Of a stretch of 64,000 nt of DNA, positions 19,447 through 28,387 are shown one piece after another. Under the pieces are notes generated by a model that searched no databases, was not told the DNA's origin, and was given only the letters and a program-made list of their open reading frames with translations. The translations under genes and the position numbers were made by a program. The stretch's first letter is position 1. Each line of letters opens with the position of its first letter. Location of the stretch: NCBI GenBank assembly GCA_030748415.1, contig JASMMA010000007.1, positions 76,023 through 140,022 of the forward strand. The letters run 5' to 3'. Source of the stretch: Planctomycetota bacterium. Lineage in GTDB: Bacteria > Planctomycetota > UBA1135.

Positions 19447-20868
19447 TTAGCCACGGTGCCAGTGAACGCCATCTGGTCCATCCTCTAGCACAATCTTCGC
19501 CTGGGATAATTGGTCCCTGATTTCATCAGCGCGTGCCCAGTCTTTTTCAGTGCGAGCCTGTGTGCGAGCCACGACAAGGGCGTCGATCTCTGCATCTGTA
19601 AGGCCTGAGCTGCTCTCTGCAGTGTTTGGGAAGAGACCCAATAAGTCATCCACTTCCAATAGGAAATCCAAGGCACGCTTGGATGCCTCAGAAGATAGCC
19701 CCTCCTTCAGGAAGTAGTTCCGTAAATCAAAAACTGCAGCGAGGGCGGCAGAAGTGTTCAGGTCTTCTGAGATGGCGGCCTGAAATTCAGTTCGAGCCTT
19801 GAGCACAGTTTCAATACCACCCTCTCCACCTTCCTCTTGAGAACAGGCCGCGGTGAGTCGCCCTCGAAAATCCATGAGACCTTTTCGAGCTTCAGCGGCG
19901 GACCGTAAAGCTTCCCAAGTAAAGTTTAAGGAGCCACGATAGTGGGCTTTCAAAACAAGGAAGCGAAAATCTAAAACTTCGAATCCTTTTTCAATGAGGT
20001 CATCTAGGGAATAGACATTCCCCAGAGATTTGGACATCTTTCCACCATCCACCCGCAAAAACCGAGTGTGCATCCAAAGGTTGACAAAGGGTGCGCCGGT
20101 TGCCCCTTCAGATTGGGCAATTTCGCATTCATGGTGTGGGAAAATATTGTCCTCACCGCCGGTATGAATGTCGAAAGACTCGCCTAAGTATTTCATGGCC
20201 ATGGCTGAGCACTCTACATGCCAACCCGGGAAGCCATCTGGGCCAAATTCGGATTCCCATTTCATAATGTGTTGAGGATCAGACTTCCACAAAGCAAAAT
20301 CAGAGGGGTGCCGCTTCTCGTCATTGACCTCCAATCGCGCCCCCGCTTCCAAATCCTCAATGCGATTTCCGGAAAGCTGACCATACCTTTCGAAAGAATG
20401 GACATCGAAGTAAACATTGGCCCCCACTTGGTAGGCGTGTCCCCGTTCTAGAAGTTGGTTCACAATCTGAATCATTTCAGGGATGTGTTCCGTAGCGCGG
20501 GGGTAGTGGTGGGCCGGTCTAACCTGAAGGGCTTCCAAATCTGCGAAAAACTGCTTGCTCACCTCTTGGACTAACTGCCAAGGGTCAATCTTTTCCTTGC
20601 GTGCCTGAACTTCAAGCTTGTCCTCGCCGTCATCTGCATCGTCCACTAAGTGCCCAACATCGGTAAGGTTCATCACTTGCGTGACCTGTAAACCGCGTTG
20701 ATCAAAAAGCCGGCGCAGAAGATCGGCAAACAAAAATGCGCGATAGTTTCCAATGTGGGGCCTTTGGTAAACAGTCGGGCCACAGTGATACATGCGCACG
20801 GTGCCCTCCTCGATGGGCTTAAAGGCCTCCAAGTTCCGGGTCATACTATTGTAGAAGCGTAATTCCAC
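19447..20868 (-). CDS. cysS: Cysteinyl-tRNA synthetase
   Basis: A 473-residue class I synthetase. The HIGH motif is present as RPHIGN near residue 38 and KMSKS at about 265. Zinc-ligand positions are seen in YHCGPTVY, VECSAMAM and PHHECEIAQSE. The C-terminal DALR-type helical domain is complete. It lies 9 nt downstream of the LPS-kinase-like gene on the same strand and is probably cotranscribed. Confidence 0.97.
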   Translation of the reverse strand: MELRFYNSMTRNLEAFKPIEEGTVRMYHCGPTVYQRPHIGNYRAFLFADLLRRLFDQRGLQVTQVMNLTDVGHLVDDADDGEDKLEVQARKEKIDPWQLVQEVSKQFFADLEALQVRPAHHYPRATEHIPEMIQIVNQLLERGHAYQVGANVYFDVHSFERYGQLSGNRIEDLEAGARLEVNDEKRHPSDFALWKSDPQHIMKWESEFGPDGFPGWHVECSAMAMKYLGESFDIHTGGEDNIFPHHECEIAQSEGATGAPFVNLWMHTRFLRVDGGKMSKSLGNVYSLDDLIEKGFEVLDFRFLVLKAHYRGSLNFTWEALRSAAEARKGLMDFRGRLTAACSQEEGGEGGIETVLKARTEFQAAISEDLNTSAALAAVFDLRNYFLKEGLSSEASKRALDFLLEVDDLLGLFPNTAESSSGLTDAEIDALVVARTQARTEKDWARADEIRDQLSQAKIVLEDGPDGVHWHRG

Positions 20869-20877
20869 GAGTCGATT

Positions 20878-21567
20878 TTAGCGGTTCGGGGAAAGAGTTA
20901 CCCCATCGGGAATGGAACCACCATGTTTTTGAAAATAACGCCTAAACCTATGAAGGCGGGCCGTCCGCTCCACAGGGTTCAAAGGGCGCCCCAAAAAACT
21001 GCACATGGCCAAATCAATTAGCCAACACCGCTCATCCTCTGCCTGCCAAAGCAAATTGGCAGGATGCAAATCCGTCGCCCAAAACCCTAGCTGAAAAAGA
21101 GACTCAAGCAATTCCATCGCCTTAAGGATGGCGACGGGGTTATCTCGCACTTCAAAAATAGTCTCTGCAGAAGAAACCTCCTCGGTCACAAGGTGCTGCT
21201 GCCAAAAAGGTCCCCGCCTTTGGGCGAATGCCAGAAGAACCTTGGGAGTCAAAACACCTTGCGCCCGCAAGGTTTCGGAAACTACGACCTCTTCAGTCAG
21301 CCGCTCAACATCAAGAAAGTGGCCCCCGAATACATTTCGGAGCAATCCGCCATGGAGATTTTTCCTCCAAACCCCCTCCAGCTCACCCAAGCGAATTTTG
21401 CGGGCAGTTCCTCTACCTTTGCCGCAAGCTTCACCCGCAAGGGTCTCCAAGTTGGTGGCCCCGCTTTGAAGCCAAGAATTCGCCTCGCTCGGCAATTCCA
21501 CACCCCTTCGAACCCAAAGAAGGGCCCCGGGGGCGGTGCGGCATTCAAAGGAGGAGGGGGCTGACAT
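20878..21567 (-). CDS. Kdo/lipopolysaccharide kinase-like protein
   Basis: A 229-residue protein-kinase-fold enzyme of the KdkA/WaaP type. The catalytic loop reads WATDLHPANLLW, with Asp and Asn in place, and the metal-binding DFG is replaced by IDL (WLIDLAMC). A conserved GGLLRNVFGG resembles the glycine-rich region GG..r......g of Kdo kinases. I chose ATG 21567 (MSAPSS); the frame is open much further upstream, but only antisense to the glycosyltransferase gene. A second, distant paralogue is at 59231. It probably phosphorylates inner-core LPS sugar (inference). Confidence 0.7.
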   Translation of the reverse strand: MSAPSSFECRTAPGALLWVRRGVELPSEANSWLQSGATNLETLAGEACGKGRGTARKIRLGELEGVWRKNLHGGLLRNVFGGHFLDVERLTEEVVVSETLRAQGVLTPKVLLAFAQRRGPFWQQHLVTEEVSSAETIFEVRDNPVAILKAMELLESLFQLGFWATDLHPANLLWQAEDERCWLIDLAMCSFLGRPLNPVERTARLHRFRRYFQKHGGSIPDGVTLSPNR

Positions 21568-21603
21568 CTCTGCATAGTGTCCCAGCGCGGCTAATCTCCC
21601 GCC

Positions 21604-22659
21604 ATGCCCGAACTTCCCCACCTCCCCTTGCCCGAAAATCCGCGCATCTTGCTGGTGCGCCTTTCGGCACTTGGAGATGTGGTTTTTGCCCTTCCAGCAC
21701 TTCGTGCTCTGCGGAAAATGCTCCCGACTGCGCGTCTGGAATGGCTCACCGAGGATCGACATGAGGGTCTGTTGACCGAACATCCTGACTTGGATGCCCT
21801 TCATGTATTTCCACGCCGGTCGGGTTTGGCCGCCTCGATAAAGGCCCTTCGTTCCTTGCGAGATACCGGCCCCTTTGATGCTATTTTGGATTTTCAGGGC
21901 AATTTCAAGAGTGCTCTTCACTTGCTCCCCCTTTCGGGCGCACGGAAAATTGGTTTTGGCTCTAGTACTGCTCGGGAAATGGCCCACCTTTTTGTGCGCG
22001 AACGGGTTCCCGTTCCCGGCCGCCAACACCGCACTCAAAGAGATTTCCAACTCGTAAAGCAGCTTGCTCGGGGCGCAGGAATGCCCCCTCCCGTTCTTGC
22101 CCCTCAGAATGACGGCGGTCCCTGGCCCATCCTGTGCGATTCCCCGAAAGAGATTTCTTCTGACTCTGAGTCTCCTTTGGTGCTTTTGCATTCGGGTTTC
22201 ACTCACTATGGGCGAGATAAAGCCTGGCCCAAACACTCTTGGGTGGAGCTGGCATTGGAATTGGCAGACCGTGGCCTAGATGTCCAACTTTTGCATACCC
22301 CTTCTGACCTTGAGGTGGTTTCAGGGATTGCAAACTCCACAGGTGGAGCGGCCAAACTTGCGCCCCCCACTCCCGGCCTTCCCGAACTCATGTCCCTTTG
22401 CGACCAGGCTCAACTGCTCATCGGCACAGACAGTGGGCCTCTACACTTGGCTGCCTGGAGGGGCACTCCTTCCCTTGGACTTTACGGCCCCACCGATCCT
22501 GTTGTTTACGGCCCGATTGGCGCCCGTGCAAAATGGGTCAGCTCACTTCGGGATGAGGAAGTGCCCCCTCCCAGAAAACGAGACCATCGTTCTCCACTCA
22601 TGGACGCTCTCCAACCCGAAAAAGTTATCGAAGCCGCAAGCTCGCTTCTAGGAAACTAG
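21604..22659 (+). CDS. Glycosyltransferase family 9 (LPS heptosyltransferase-like)
   Basis: A 351-residue GT-B enzyme. The N-terminus ILLVRLSALGDVVFALPAL is diagnostic for ADP-heptose:LPS heptosyltransferases. The C-terminal donor site has GTDSGPLHLAAWRGTPSLGL followed by YGPTDP. Acceptor specificity (WaaC, WaaF or WaaQ) cannot be assigned. It is divergent from the LPS-kinase-like gene with only 36 bp between, which suggests a shared role in core LPS. Its 3' end overlaps the convergent lipoprotein gene by 35 nt. Confidence 0.88.
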   Translation: MPELPHLPLPENPRILLVRLSALGDVVFALPALRALRKMLPTARLEWLTEDRHEGLLTEHPDLDALHVFPRRSGLAASIKALRSLRDTGPFDAILDFQGNFKSALHLLPLSGARKIGFGSSTAREMAHLFVRERVPVPGRQHRTQRDFQLVKQLARGAGMPPPVLAPQNDGGPWPILCDSPKEISSDSESPLVLLHSGFTHYGRDKAWPKHSWVELALELADRGLDVQLLHTPSDLEVVSGIANSTGGAAKLAPPTPGLPELMSLCDQAQLLIGTDSGPLHLAAWRGTPSLGLYGPTDPVVYGPIGARAKWVSSLRDEEVPPPRKRDHRSPLMDALQPEKVIEAASSLLGN

Positions 22660-23884
22660 ACCGTCCCTTAACCGACATCGCAGAGTCATGTGCCCAAGCT
22701 TCGACTCGGAACGGAGGCCTAAATTTATCATCTAGCGAAAACGATTCACGGAGGTTCTCCATCTCCACGAGCAGTTGGTTTCCTTGAACAACCAGTTTGA
22801 CTTGGCGCTCCTTTCCGGCACGGGCAGGAGTCGGTGAGCCCAGGGGTTGGAACCCGACCGCTCCCTTCGTTTCCATTTGGGCTCCAAACCCACCGGTGCG
22901 CCCAAATCGGAGACGAAGCTGGTTAGGGCCTTCGCCTGACACCAAAAGTCCGCCCTCGGCCGAGCCCGAACTTCCTAAACGAATGCCCCACTGCCGAGAG
23001 CCCCCTCCCCAAAGGGGCTCAACAACTGCAGTGCATGTTTGACCAGGATAGGTTGCCAAAAAAGAAGAAGATGCTTCACTCGGCGGGTCAAATTCGCGCC
23101 CAAGTTGAGTCATCAAATTGATTCTCTTCTTTGCAGCAGGCAAGCCAGCCGAATTCAAAAAATCTTGGATTGTCCAATCTCCTGCTTGTTGCCACGGAGT
23201 GGCTCCTCCTACACGAATTGCGGACTCAGCCACCAATTGCCTTGCCTGTAAAAGACCTTCAGCAGACAATCCTTCCCATAATTCCGTCACGGGTTGCCCT
23301 AAATCTTTTTCGTGCAAACCATCTCGCCATAAGTCTTGCGAATACCATGGGTCAGTTCTTTCCCCAGCCAAGGATTCGGCCACTCCTTCCTGGAACCAAA
23401 CCGGCGACGACCGAAAGTTAGAATCATCCAATGACAGAAGGTGGGCCGCTTCGTGTCGAAAGGTTTGCAGCCAGGTCAAAGGAGGGCGTTGCCGATTCAG
23501 AAGCAATAGGTCTCGGCGAGGGAGAGGCACTATTGCGAGACGATGGGATGGATAGGTCCGAGCGACTCGTGGAGTTCCCTCCAGGTTCCGTAAACGCATG
23601 AGCCGACCTGCAGAATATTCATCAATACATACTTCCATCTGAAGATTGGAAGGCGCCAGCTCCGATTCTGACCAAGTCCTCATCTTGAGGTATCCCGCCC
23701 GAACTGCATTCAGTTCGTGAATCAAAATTGGGCGCCAGTGTTCGCATGCAGCGGGTAGATTTAGTTGAATCCCACTCTCATTTGAAATATCCCCCACTAC
23801 CTGAACTCCAGCCCGAACATTTGGATTGGAACACGCGGCCAGAGATAAGAAAATGAGCAAAGCCGCATGAATGCAACCACCCAC
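22625..23884 (-). CDS. Lipoprotein with gluzincin (HExxH) metallopeptidase domain
   Basis: About 419 residues from GTG 23884 (a TTG three bases earlier is equally possible). The N-terminus is a lipoprotein signal with lipobox LAAC, so the protein is predicted to be lipid-anchored. A peptidase-MA-like zinc site is visible: HEAAH near residue 155 and WFQEGVAESLAGE about 20 residues later, supplying the third (Glu) ligand. The last ~150 residues form a beta-sandwich-like domain. Its start overlaps the divergent HAD gene start by 18 nt. The substrate is unknown. Confidence 0.7.
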   Translation of the reverse strand: MGGCIHAALLIFLSLAACSNPNVRAGVQVVGDISNESGIQLNLPAACEHWRPILIHELNAVRAGYLKMRTWSESELAPSNLQMEVCIDEYSAGRLMRLRNLEGTPRVARTYPSHRLAIVPLPRRDLLLLNRQRPPLTWLQTFRHEAAHLLSLDDSNFRSSPVWFQEGVAESLAGERTDPWYSQDLWRDGLHEKDLGQPVTELWEGLSAEGLLQARQLVAESAIRVGGATPWQQAGDWTIQDFLNSAGLPAAKKRINLMTQLGREFDPPSEASSSFLATYPGQTCTAVVEPLWGGGSRQWGIRLGSSGSAEGGLLVSGEGPNQLRLRFGRTGGFGAQMETKGAVGFQPLGSPTPARAGKERQVKLVVQGNQLLVEMENLRESFSLDDKFRPPFRVEAWAHDSAMSVKGRSSFLEASLRLR

Positions 23885-24550
23885 CAACCGCCCGGATTCC
23901 CTAGACCCCTCTGTGGAGTTCTTTTCGATTTGGATGGCACTCTTGTGGACAGTGAGCCGCTTCACCATGAAAGTGCAGTAGCTGTCCTTGCGACGCATGG
24001 GAAAATGGTGCCCGTTCAAACGATTCAAGAGTTCATCGGCTGGTCGGAGCTTCCATTTTGGTCGGAATTGAAGAAACGCTTTAGCCTTCGCCCAAGCACC
24101 CAAGAATTGGCGGATGAACGAACCGAAGTCTATGGGGAACTTTTGCACACCCGCAGTCTAGTCCCGCTCCCAGGGGCGGTCGAAATCTTGGAGACACTGC
24201 GGGACAGGAGTATTCCCTGCGCCATTGCTTCGGCCTCTCCCCGCCTACAGTTGAAGGGCTCTCTTGAGAGCGCCGGCATTTCGAAATACTTCCAAGCCTT
24301 GGTTTCTGGGCATGAGGATGTCAAAAGAGGGAAGCCTCGCCCCGATGTTTTTCTCGAAGCTGCTCGGAGGCTAGGCGTATCCCCTTCCTCTTGTCTTGCA
24401 ATCGAGGACTCCCTCAATGGAACCGCTTCAGCCGTGGCTTCTGGAGCATTCACCATTCGGATTCCTACCCCTGGAGACCTCAGGCCGCAACCCTCCCAGG
24501 AACAGCTTCGACTCACAAGCCTGAAGGAAGTATGCGCTTTGCTGCCTTAG
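23867..24550 (+). CDS. HAD-IA family phosphatase/phosphoglucomutase-like
   Basis: A 227-residue HAD-superfamily hydrolase of the beta-phosphoglucomutase type. Motif I is FDLDGTLVDSEP (nucleophile Asp near residue 21). Motif II is the Ser of AIASASP, motif III the Lys of KRGKPRPD, and motif IV is AIEDSLNG. The helical cap (about 30-100) matches the C1 type. The substrate is not predictable. The only plausible start is ATG 23867, inside the 5' end of the divergent lipoprotein gene. Its stop overlaps lon's stop by 4 nt. Confidence 0.88.
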   Translation: MNATTHQPPGFPRPLCGVLFDLDGTLVDSEPLHHESAVAVLATHGKMVPVQTIQEFIGWSELPFWSELKKRFSLRPSTQELADERTEVYGELLHTRSLVPLPGAVEILETLRDRSIPCAIASASPRLQLKGSLESAGISKYFQALVSGHEDVKRGKPRPDVFLEAARRLGVSPSSCLAIEDSLNGTASAVASGAFTIRIPTPGDLRPQPSQEQLRLTSLKEVCALLP

Positions 24551-27012
24551 GAACGGCGAGCGAAAGCTTCCGCTAATACTTCGTCAAATTGGGAAACATA
24601 TACAAAGTTAAGCCCCTTTGTCCATGCACCATCCAGGACCGTGACATCTCGTTCATTTTCAGCCGGCAAGAGGACAGTCTTAATTCCTAAGCGTTTGGCA
24701 GCAAGAACTTTTTCTCGGACTCCGCCCACGGGAAGGACTTCTCCGGTCAAAGTGATTTCACCCGTCATTGCAGTGCGGGCCTTCATTCGCTTTCCAGTTA
24801 AGCGACTCAACATGGCGCATGTGATTGCGGCACCAGCGGAGGGTCCATCTTTGGGAATGGCCCCGGCAGGAAAGTGGATATGGAAATCGGTCCCGTTGAG
24901 TTTATCGGTCTGAATCCCTAACGTTGAAGCGTTGGCGCGCAAAAAACTATGGGCTATGCGGCATGATTCGGTCATGACATCTCCCAAGCTACCGGTAAAG
25001 GAAACGCGGCCCTTACCCGGAAAACCAACACATTCAATTTCGAGGACATCTCCACCATAAGGGGTATAGGCAAGGCCCAATGTGATTCCAACTTCAGGCC
25101 GAAGACGAAGCCTGTCGTCCGTGAATCGCTTCGGACCCAAATATTCTTCAAGCTTGCTGGGAGGCAATTCTGGCTTGGGTCTTTTTCGCCGAGCGATTTG
25201 AAGGGTGCGCTTTCGGCAAAGAGATGCGATTGATTTTTCCAAGCCACGAACACCGGCCTCTCGAGTCCAGCCATTGATGACTGATCGGATACTCGAAATG
25301 GGAAGCCTCAATCGCTTGGATTCTAGGCCGTGCTCTTTCAATTGCCGAGGCAAAAGATGCCGCTTGGCAATTTGAACTTTCTCCTCTGTGACATAACCTG
25401 GAAGTTCAATGACTTCCATTCGGTCCCTAAGAGCTGGGGGTACATGCTGAATAACATTCGCCGTTGCAATAAACATAACCTTGCTTAAATCAAAACGAGT
25501 ATCCAAGTAATGATCTAAGAAATCATGGTTTTGGGCAGGGTCAAGCACTTCCAGTAATGCACTCGCTGGATCTCCACGGAAGTCCTTTCCAATTTTGTCA
25601 ATTTCATCCAGAACAATCACAGGATTGTTCGTTCCGGCCCGGCGAATCATTTGGAGAATGCGGCCAGGAAGTGCGCCCACATAGGTTCGTCGGTGCCCCT
25701 TGATTTCAGCTTCGTCTCGCATCCCACCCAAACTCATTCGTTCGAGCTTACGGCCCATCGATTCAGCAATGGCCATTGCGAGAGAGGTTTTGCCCACTCC
25801 GGGGGGGCCCGAGAAGCAAAGGATGGCGCCGGAATGTTCAGGGCGCATCTTTCGGACTCCGAGAAACTCCAAAATGCGTTCTTTGGCTTCAGTAAGACCG
25901 AAGTGATCCCGCTCCAATACTTTTTCTGCGTGGTCAATATCAATCCGGTCTTCCGAAGAAATGCGCCACGGAAGTTCAATCAACCACTCCAAGTAATTGC
26001 GAACAACCGGATATTCCGGCGACATCGTCGGCACCATGGAAAGCCGCTCGATTTCTTCCTGAACTTTCGCAGCAACTTCGTCGGGGTAATCTCCACTCTT
26101 TAGTTTCTCCGAAAAATACTCCCGATCTCTTTCTGAGGGTTCCTGCTCTTCACCTAATTCCCGGCGAATAATTTTTATTTGTTCACGAAGAAAGAACTGT
26201 TTCTGTTGTTCTTCGATTTTCTCACGAATCTCTGCCTGGATTTTGTCCCCAAGTTCAAGGGTGACCAATTCCCGAGTGAGGGCCTCGTCCACCATTTGGA
26301 GACGAATCCGAACATCCAACTGATTGAGGATGGCCTGCTTTTCTTCTGAATCCTTAACCAAATAAGCCGCTGAAAAATCAGCCAGGGCGCCAGCAGGTTC
26401 CATGTTGGCAGCGGCAAGGGCAAAGCCATCGCCTAGTCCAGGTTGGTGCCCCGCTACCTTTTGGGATAGTGCCAGCACATTTCGCTGAAGTGCCTCTACT
26501 TCTTTGCCCGGAGGGTAAACATCCTCTGGGTAAGTAACCATGGCAACGGGTGAGCCACCTTTTGCTGTTCGAAGGGTTTTCCAGGTATCTACATGGAAAC
26601 GAGAAAGGCCGCGGCATACATAGTTTGAATTCCCATCAGGCAACTTGATGCGTTTGTGCACCTCGGCCACCACTCCGGTAAGTTCAAAGTCACGCGGCTT
26701 CCAAGAACCTACCTTGCCGCGGGCCAAAATGAGCCCCACATATTTCGTGCCGCCATTTTTCTTTCCTTGGGAAACGGCCTGTTCCATGATGGACTCTTCT
26801 AGGCCTGAGCGAGCCACAACCGGCATGATGAGACCCGGAAAAGGAACCGATTGGCTCATCGGAAAAATGGGCAACACCTTGGGTGGAGTCCCGGTGTGCA
26901 AAATGGGCAAGCTTGCTGCCGCCTCAGCCAATACCTGACCAAAGGCTTCCGCCTCTTCAGGGCTGGGGGTCAAAATATCGGCTTCTTCTTCGAAGTCTGG
27001 GTCCTCTCGCAT
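24547..27012 (-). CDS. lon: ATP-dependent protease Lon
   Basis: An 821-residue protease from ATG 27012 (MREDPDFEEE); an upstream in-frame extension is not Lon-like. The N-terminal substrate-binding domain (about 50-250) and helical bundle are followed by AAA+ motifs: Walker A GPPGVGKTS and Walker B IVLDEIDKIG. The Ser-Lys protease domain has PKDGPSAGAAI (catalytic Ser) and GGVREKVLAAKR (catalytic Lys). Length is usual for LonA. It follows the symporter gene by 7 nt on the same strand. Confidence 0.96.
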   Translation of the reverse strand: MREDPDFEEEADILTPSPEEAEAFGQVLAEAAASLPILHTGTPPKVLPIFPMSQSVPFPGLIMPVVARSGLEESIMEQAVSQGKKNGGTKYVGLILARGKVGSWKPRDFELTGVVAEVHKRIKLPDGNSNYVCRGLSRFHVDTWKTLRTAKGGSPVAMVTYPEDVYPPGKEVEALQRNVLALSQKVAGHQPGLGDGFALAAANMEPAGALADFSAAYLVKDSEEKQAILNQLDVRIRLQMVDEALTRELVTLELGDKIQAEIREKIEEQQKQFFLREQIKIIRRELGEEQEPSERDREYFSEKLKSGDYPDEVAAKVQEEIERLSMVPTMSPEYPVVRNYLEWLIELPWRISSEDRIDIDHAEKVLERDHFGLTEAKERILEFLGVRKMRPEHSGAILCFSGPPGVGKTSLAMAIAESMGRKLERMSLGGMRDEAEIKGHRRTYVGALPGRILQMIRRAGTNNPVIVLDEIDKIGKDFRGDPASALLEVLDPAQNHDFLDHYLDTRFDLSKVMFIATANVIQHVPPALRDRMEVIELPGYVTEEKVQIAKRHLLPRQLKEHGLESKRLRLPISSIRSVINGWTREAGVRGLEKSIASLCRKRTLQIARRKRPKPELPPSKLEEYLGPKRFTDDRLRLRPEVGITLGLAYTPYGGDVLEIECVGFPGKGRVSFTGSLGDVMTESCRIAHSFLRANASTLGIQTDKLNGTDFHIHFPAGAIPKDGPSAGAAITCAMLSRLTGKRMKARTAMTGEITLTGEVLPVGGVREKVLAAKRLGIKTVLLPAENERDVTVLDGAWTKGLNFVYVSQFDEVLAEAFARRS

Positions 27013-27019
27013 TCCCCTA

Positions 27020-28354
27020 TTATCCGCTTGCGGGGGGTGGAACGGGAGGGGCTTCTTCCAACAAAACAGGAACACCTTCAGATTTTGCAATCAATGCGAC
27101 ACCGCAAGAGTCGGACCACACATTAACAGCCGTCCGAAGCATGTCCAATGGGCGGTCAATGGCCAACAAAAGCAGCACGCCATCGTCGGGCAAACCCAAG
27201 GCTTTCAAGATGGTGGCCTTCAGAACCAAACCTGCGCTGGGTATCCCTGCTGCGCCAATGGATGCCAATAGAGCCGTAATCACCACGAAGAACTGCATCC
27301 CTAGGGTCAAGTCAAAAACGGGCGAGTGGCTGGCGTAATACTGGGATAAAAAAATGACTCCCACACATTCATAAAGAGCGGTGCCATCCATATTGATGGT
27401 TGCCCCTAGAGGGAGCACAAAGGAACTCGTTTTGTTCCCTGCCTTTCCGCGTTTTTCGGCGCATTCCAAGGTGACAGGCAAGGTCATGGAGGAACTGCTC
27501 GTGGTCAGCGCCGTCATCAGAGCAGGTGCCATGGCGCGTGCCCAACCGATTGGGGAAACTTTCCCAACAAAGCGCAGGATGAGCGGCAAAACAACCATCG
27601 CGTGAAGGAGAAGAGTTCCAGTAACGATGGCCATGAAAAAAGCCAATGGCTTGAACACTTCTAAGCCTGTCTCACCTACAACTTTGGCCACAAGGGCGAA
27701 AACTCCATAAGGAACGAGGGAGAGCACCCATTCTGCTACGCGCATCATGACCTCAAAGAAGGACTCGAAAAGTCCGCGAATCCTTGGGCCATGAGGTGAC
27801 GGGGTGCGAGCAATAAAAAAGCCAATGATGAGAGCAAAAACAATCACCTGCAACATTTGGCCATTTTCAGTCAAGGCCGCAAAAATGTTGGGGGGCACCA
27901 TGCGCACAAAAATATCGGCAAAGCTTCGGCCTTGGCCCGCTTCAAAGGAATCCGGAACGAGGAGTCCTAAATCTGCACCAATCCCAGGTTGAAAAAGGTT
28001 CACTACCAACAAGCCTCCGCAAATCGCAAGGATGCTCGTGGTCATGTAATAGAGAAGGGTCTTGCCGCCGAGGCGGCCGAATTCTTTCCCCCCAGCAACG
28101 GTTGTGACCCCAGTCACAATGCTGGAAAGAATGAGAGGCACAATCAACATCTTTAGTAGTCGCATAAAGATGTCGGCCACCATGACCAATGGCGCTAACC
28201 AAGTAGCCCGCTCGCAACTCGGATCCAAAGTGGAAACAGACATGCCGCCTACCCCATCAGACTGAATCCAACTCGCCTCCGTAAATTGCTGGAGCAAAAT
28301 GCCAGCAACCACGCCGAGGAGCATTCCAAAAAAGATTTTGGTGTGGAGTTTCAC
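27020..28354 (-). CDS. Dicarboxylate/amino acid:cation symporter (GltP/DctA family)
   Basis: A 444-residue membrane protein with about eight hydrophobic segments and two re-entrant loops. The signature serine-rich loop TTSSSSMTLPVT and the cation-binding ATINMDGTALYE are typical of the DAACS (SLC1) family. The substrate, probably glutamate, aspartate or C4-dicarboxylates, cannot be decided. An insertion rich in charged residues lies near 35-60. It is located between the kinase gene and lon on the same strand. Confidence 0.9.
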   Translation of the reverse strand: MKLHTKIFFGMLLGVVAGILLQQFTEASWIQSDGVGGMSVSTLDPSCERATWLAPLVMVADIFMRLLKMLIVPLILSSIVTGVTTVAGGKEFGRLGGKTLLYYMTTSILAICGGLLVVNLFQPGIGADLGLLVPDSFEAGQGRSFADIFVRMVPPNIFAALTENGQMLQVIVFALIIGFFIARTPSPHGPRIRGLFESFFEVMMRVAEWVLSLVPYGVFALVAKVVGETGLEVFKPLAFFMAIVTGTLLLHAMVVLPLILRFVGKVSPIGWARAMAPALMTALTTSSSSMTLPVTLECAEKRGKAGNKTSSFVLPLGATINMDGTALYECVGVIFLSQYYASHSPVFDLTLGMQFFVVITALLASIGAAGIPSAGLVLKATILKALGLPDDGVLLLLAIDRPLDMLRTAVNVWSDSCGVALIAKSEGVPVLLEEAPPVPPPASG

Positions 28355-28387
28355 AGTTACAGCATAGAGTCGCAGCCTGAAACTAGC

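Noticed and set aside
21568..22236. A 223-codon upstream extension of the LPS-kinase-like gene
   Set aside because: It lies antisense to the glycosyltransferase, is basic and low-complexity, and ATG 21567 gives a normal-length kinase.
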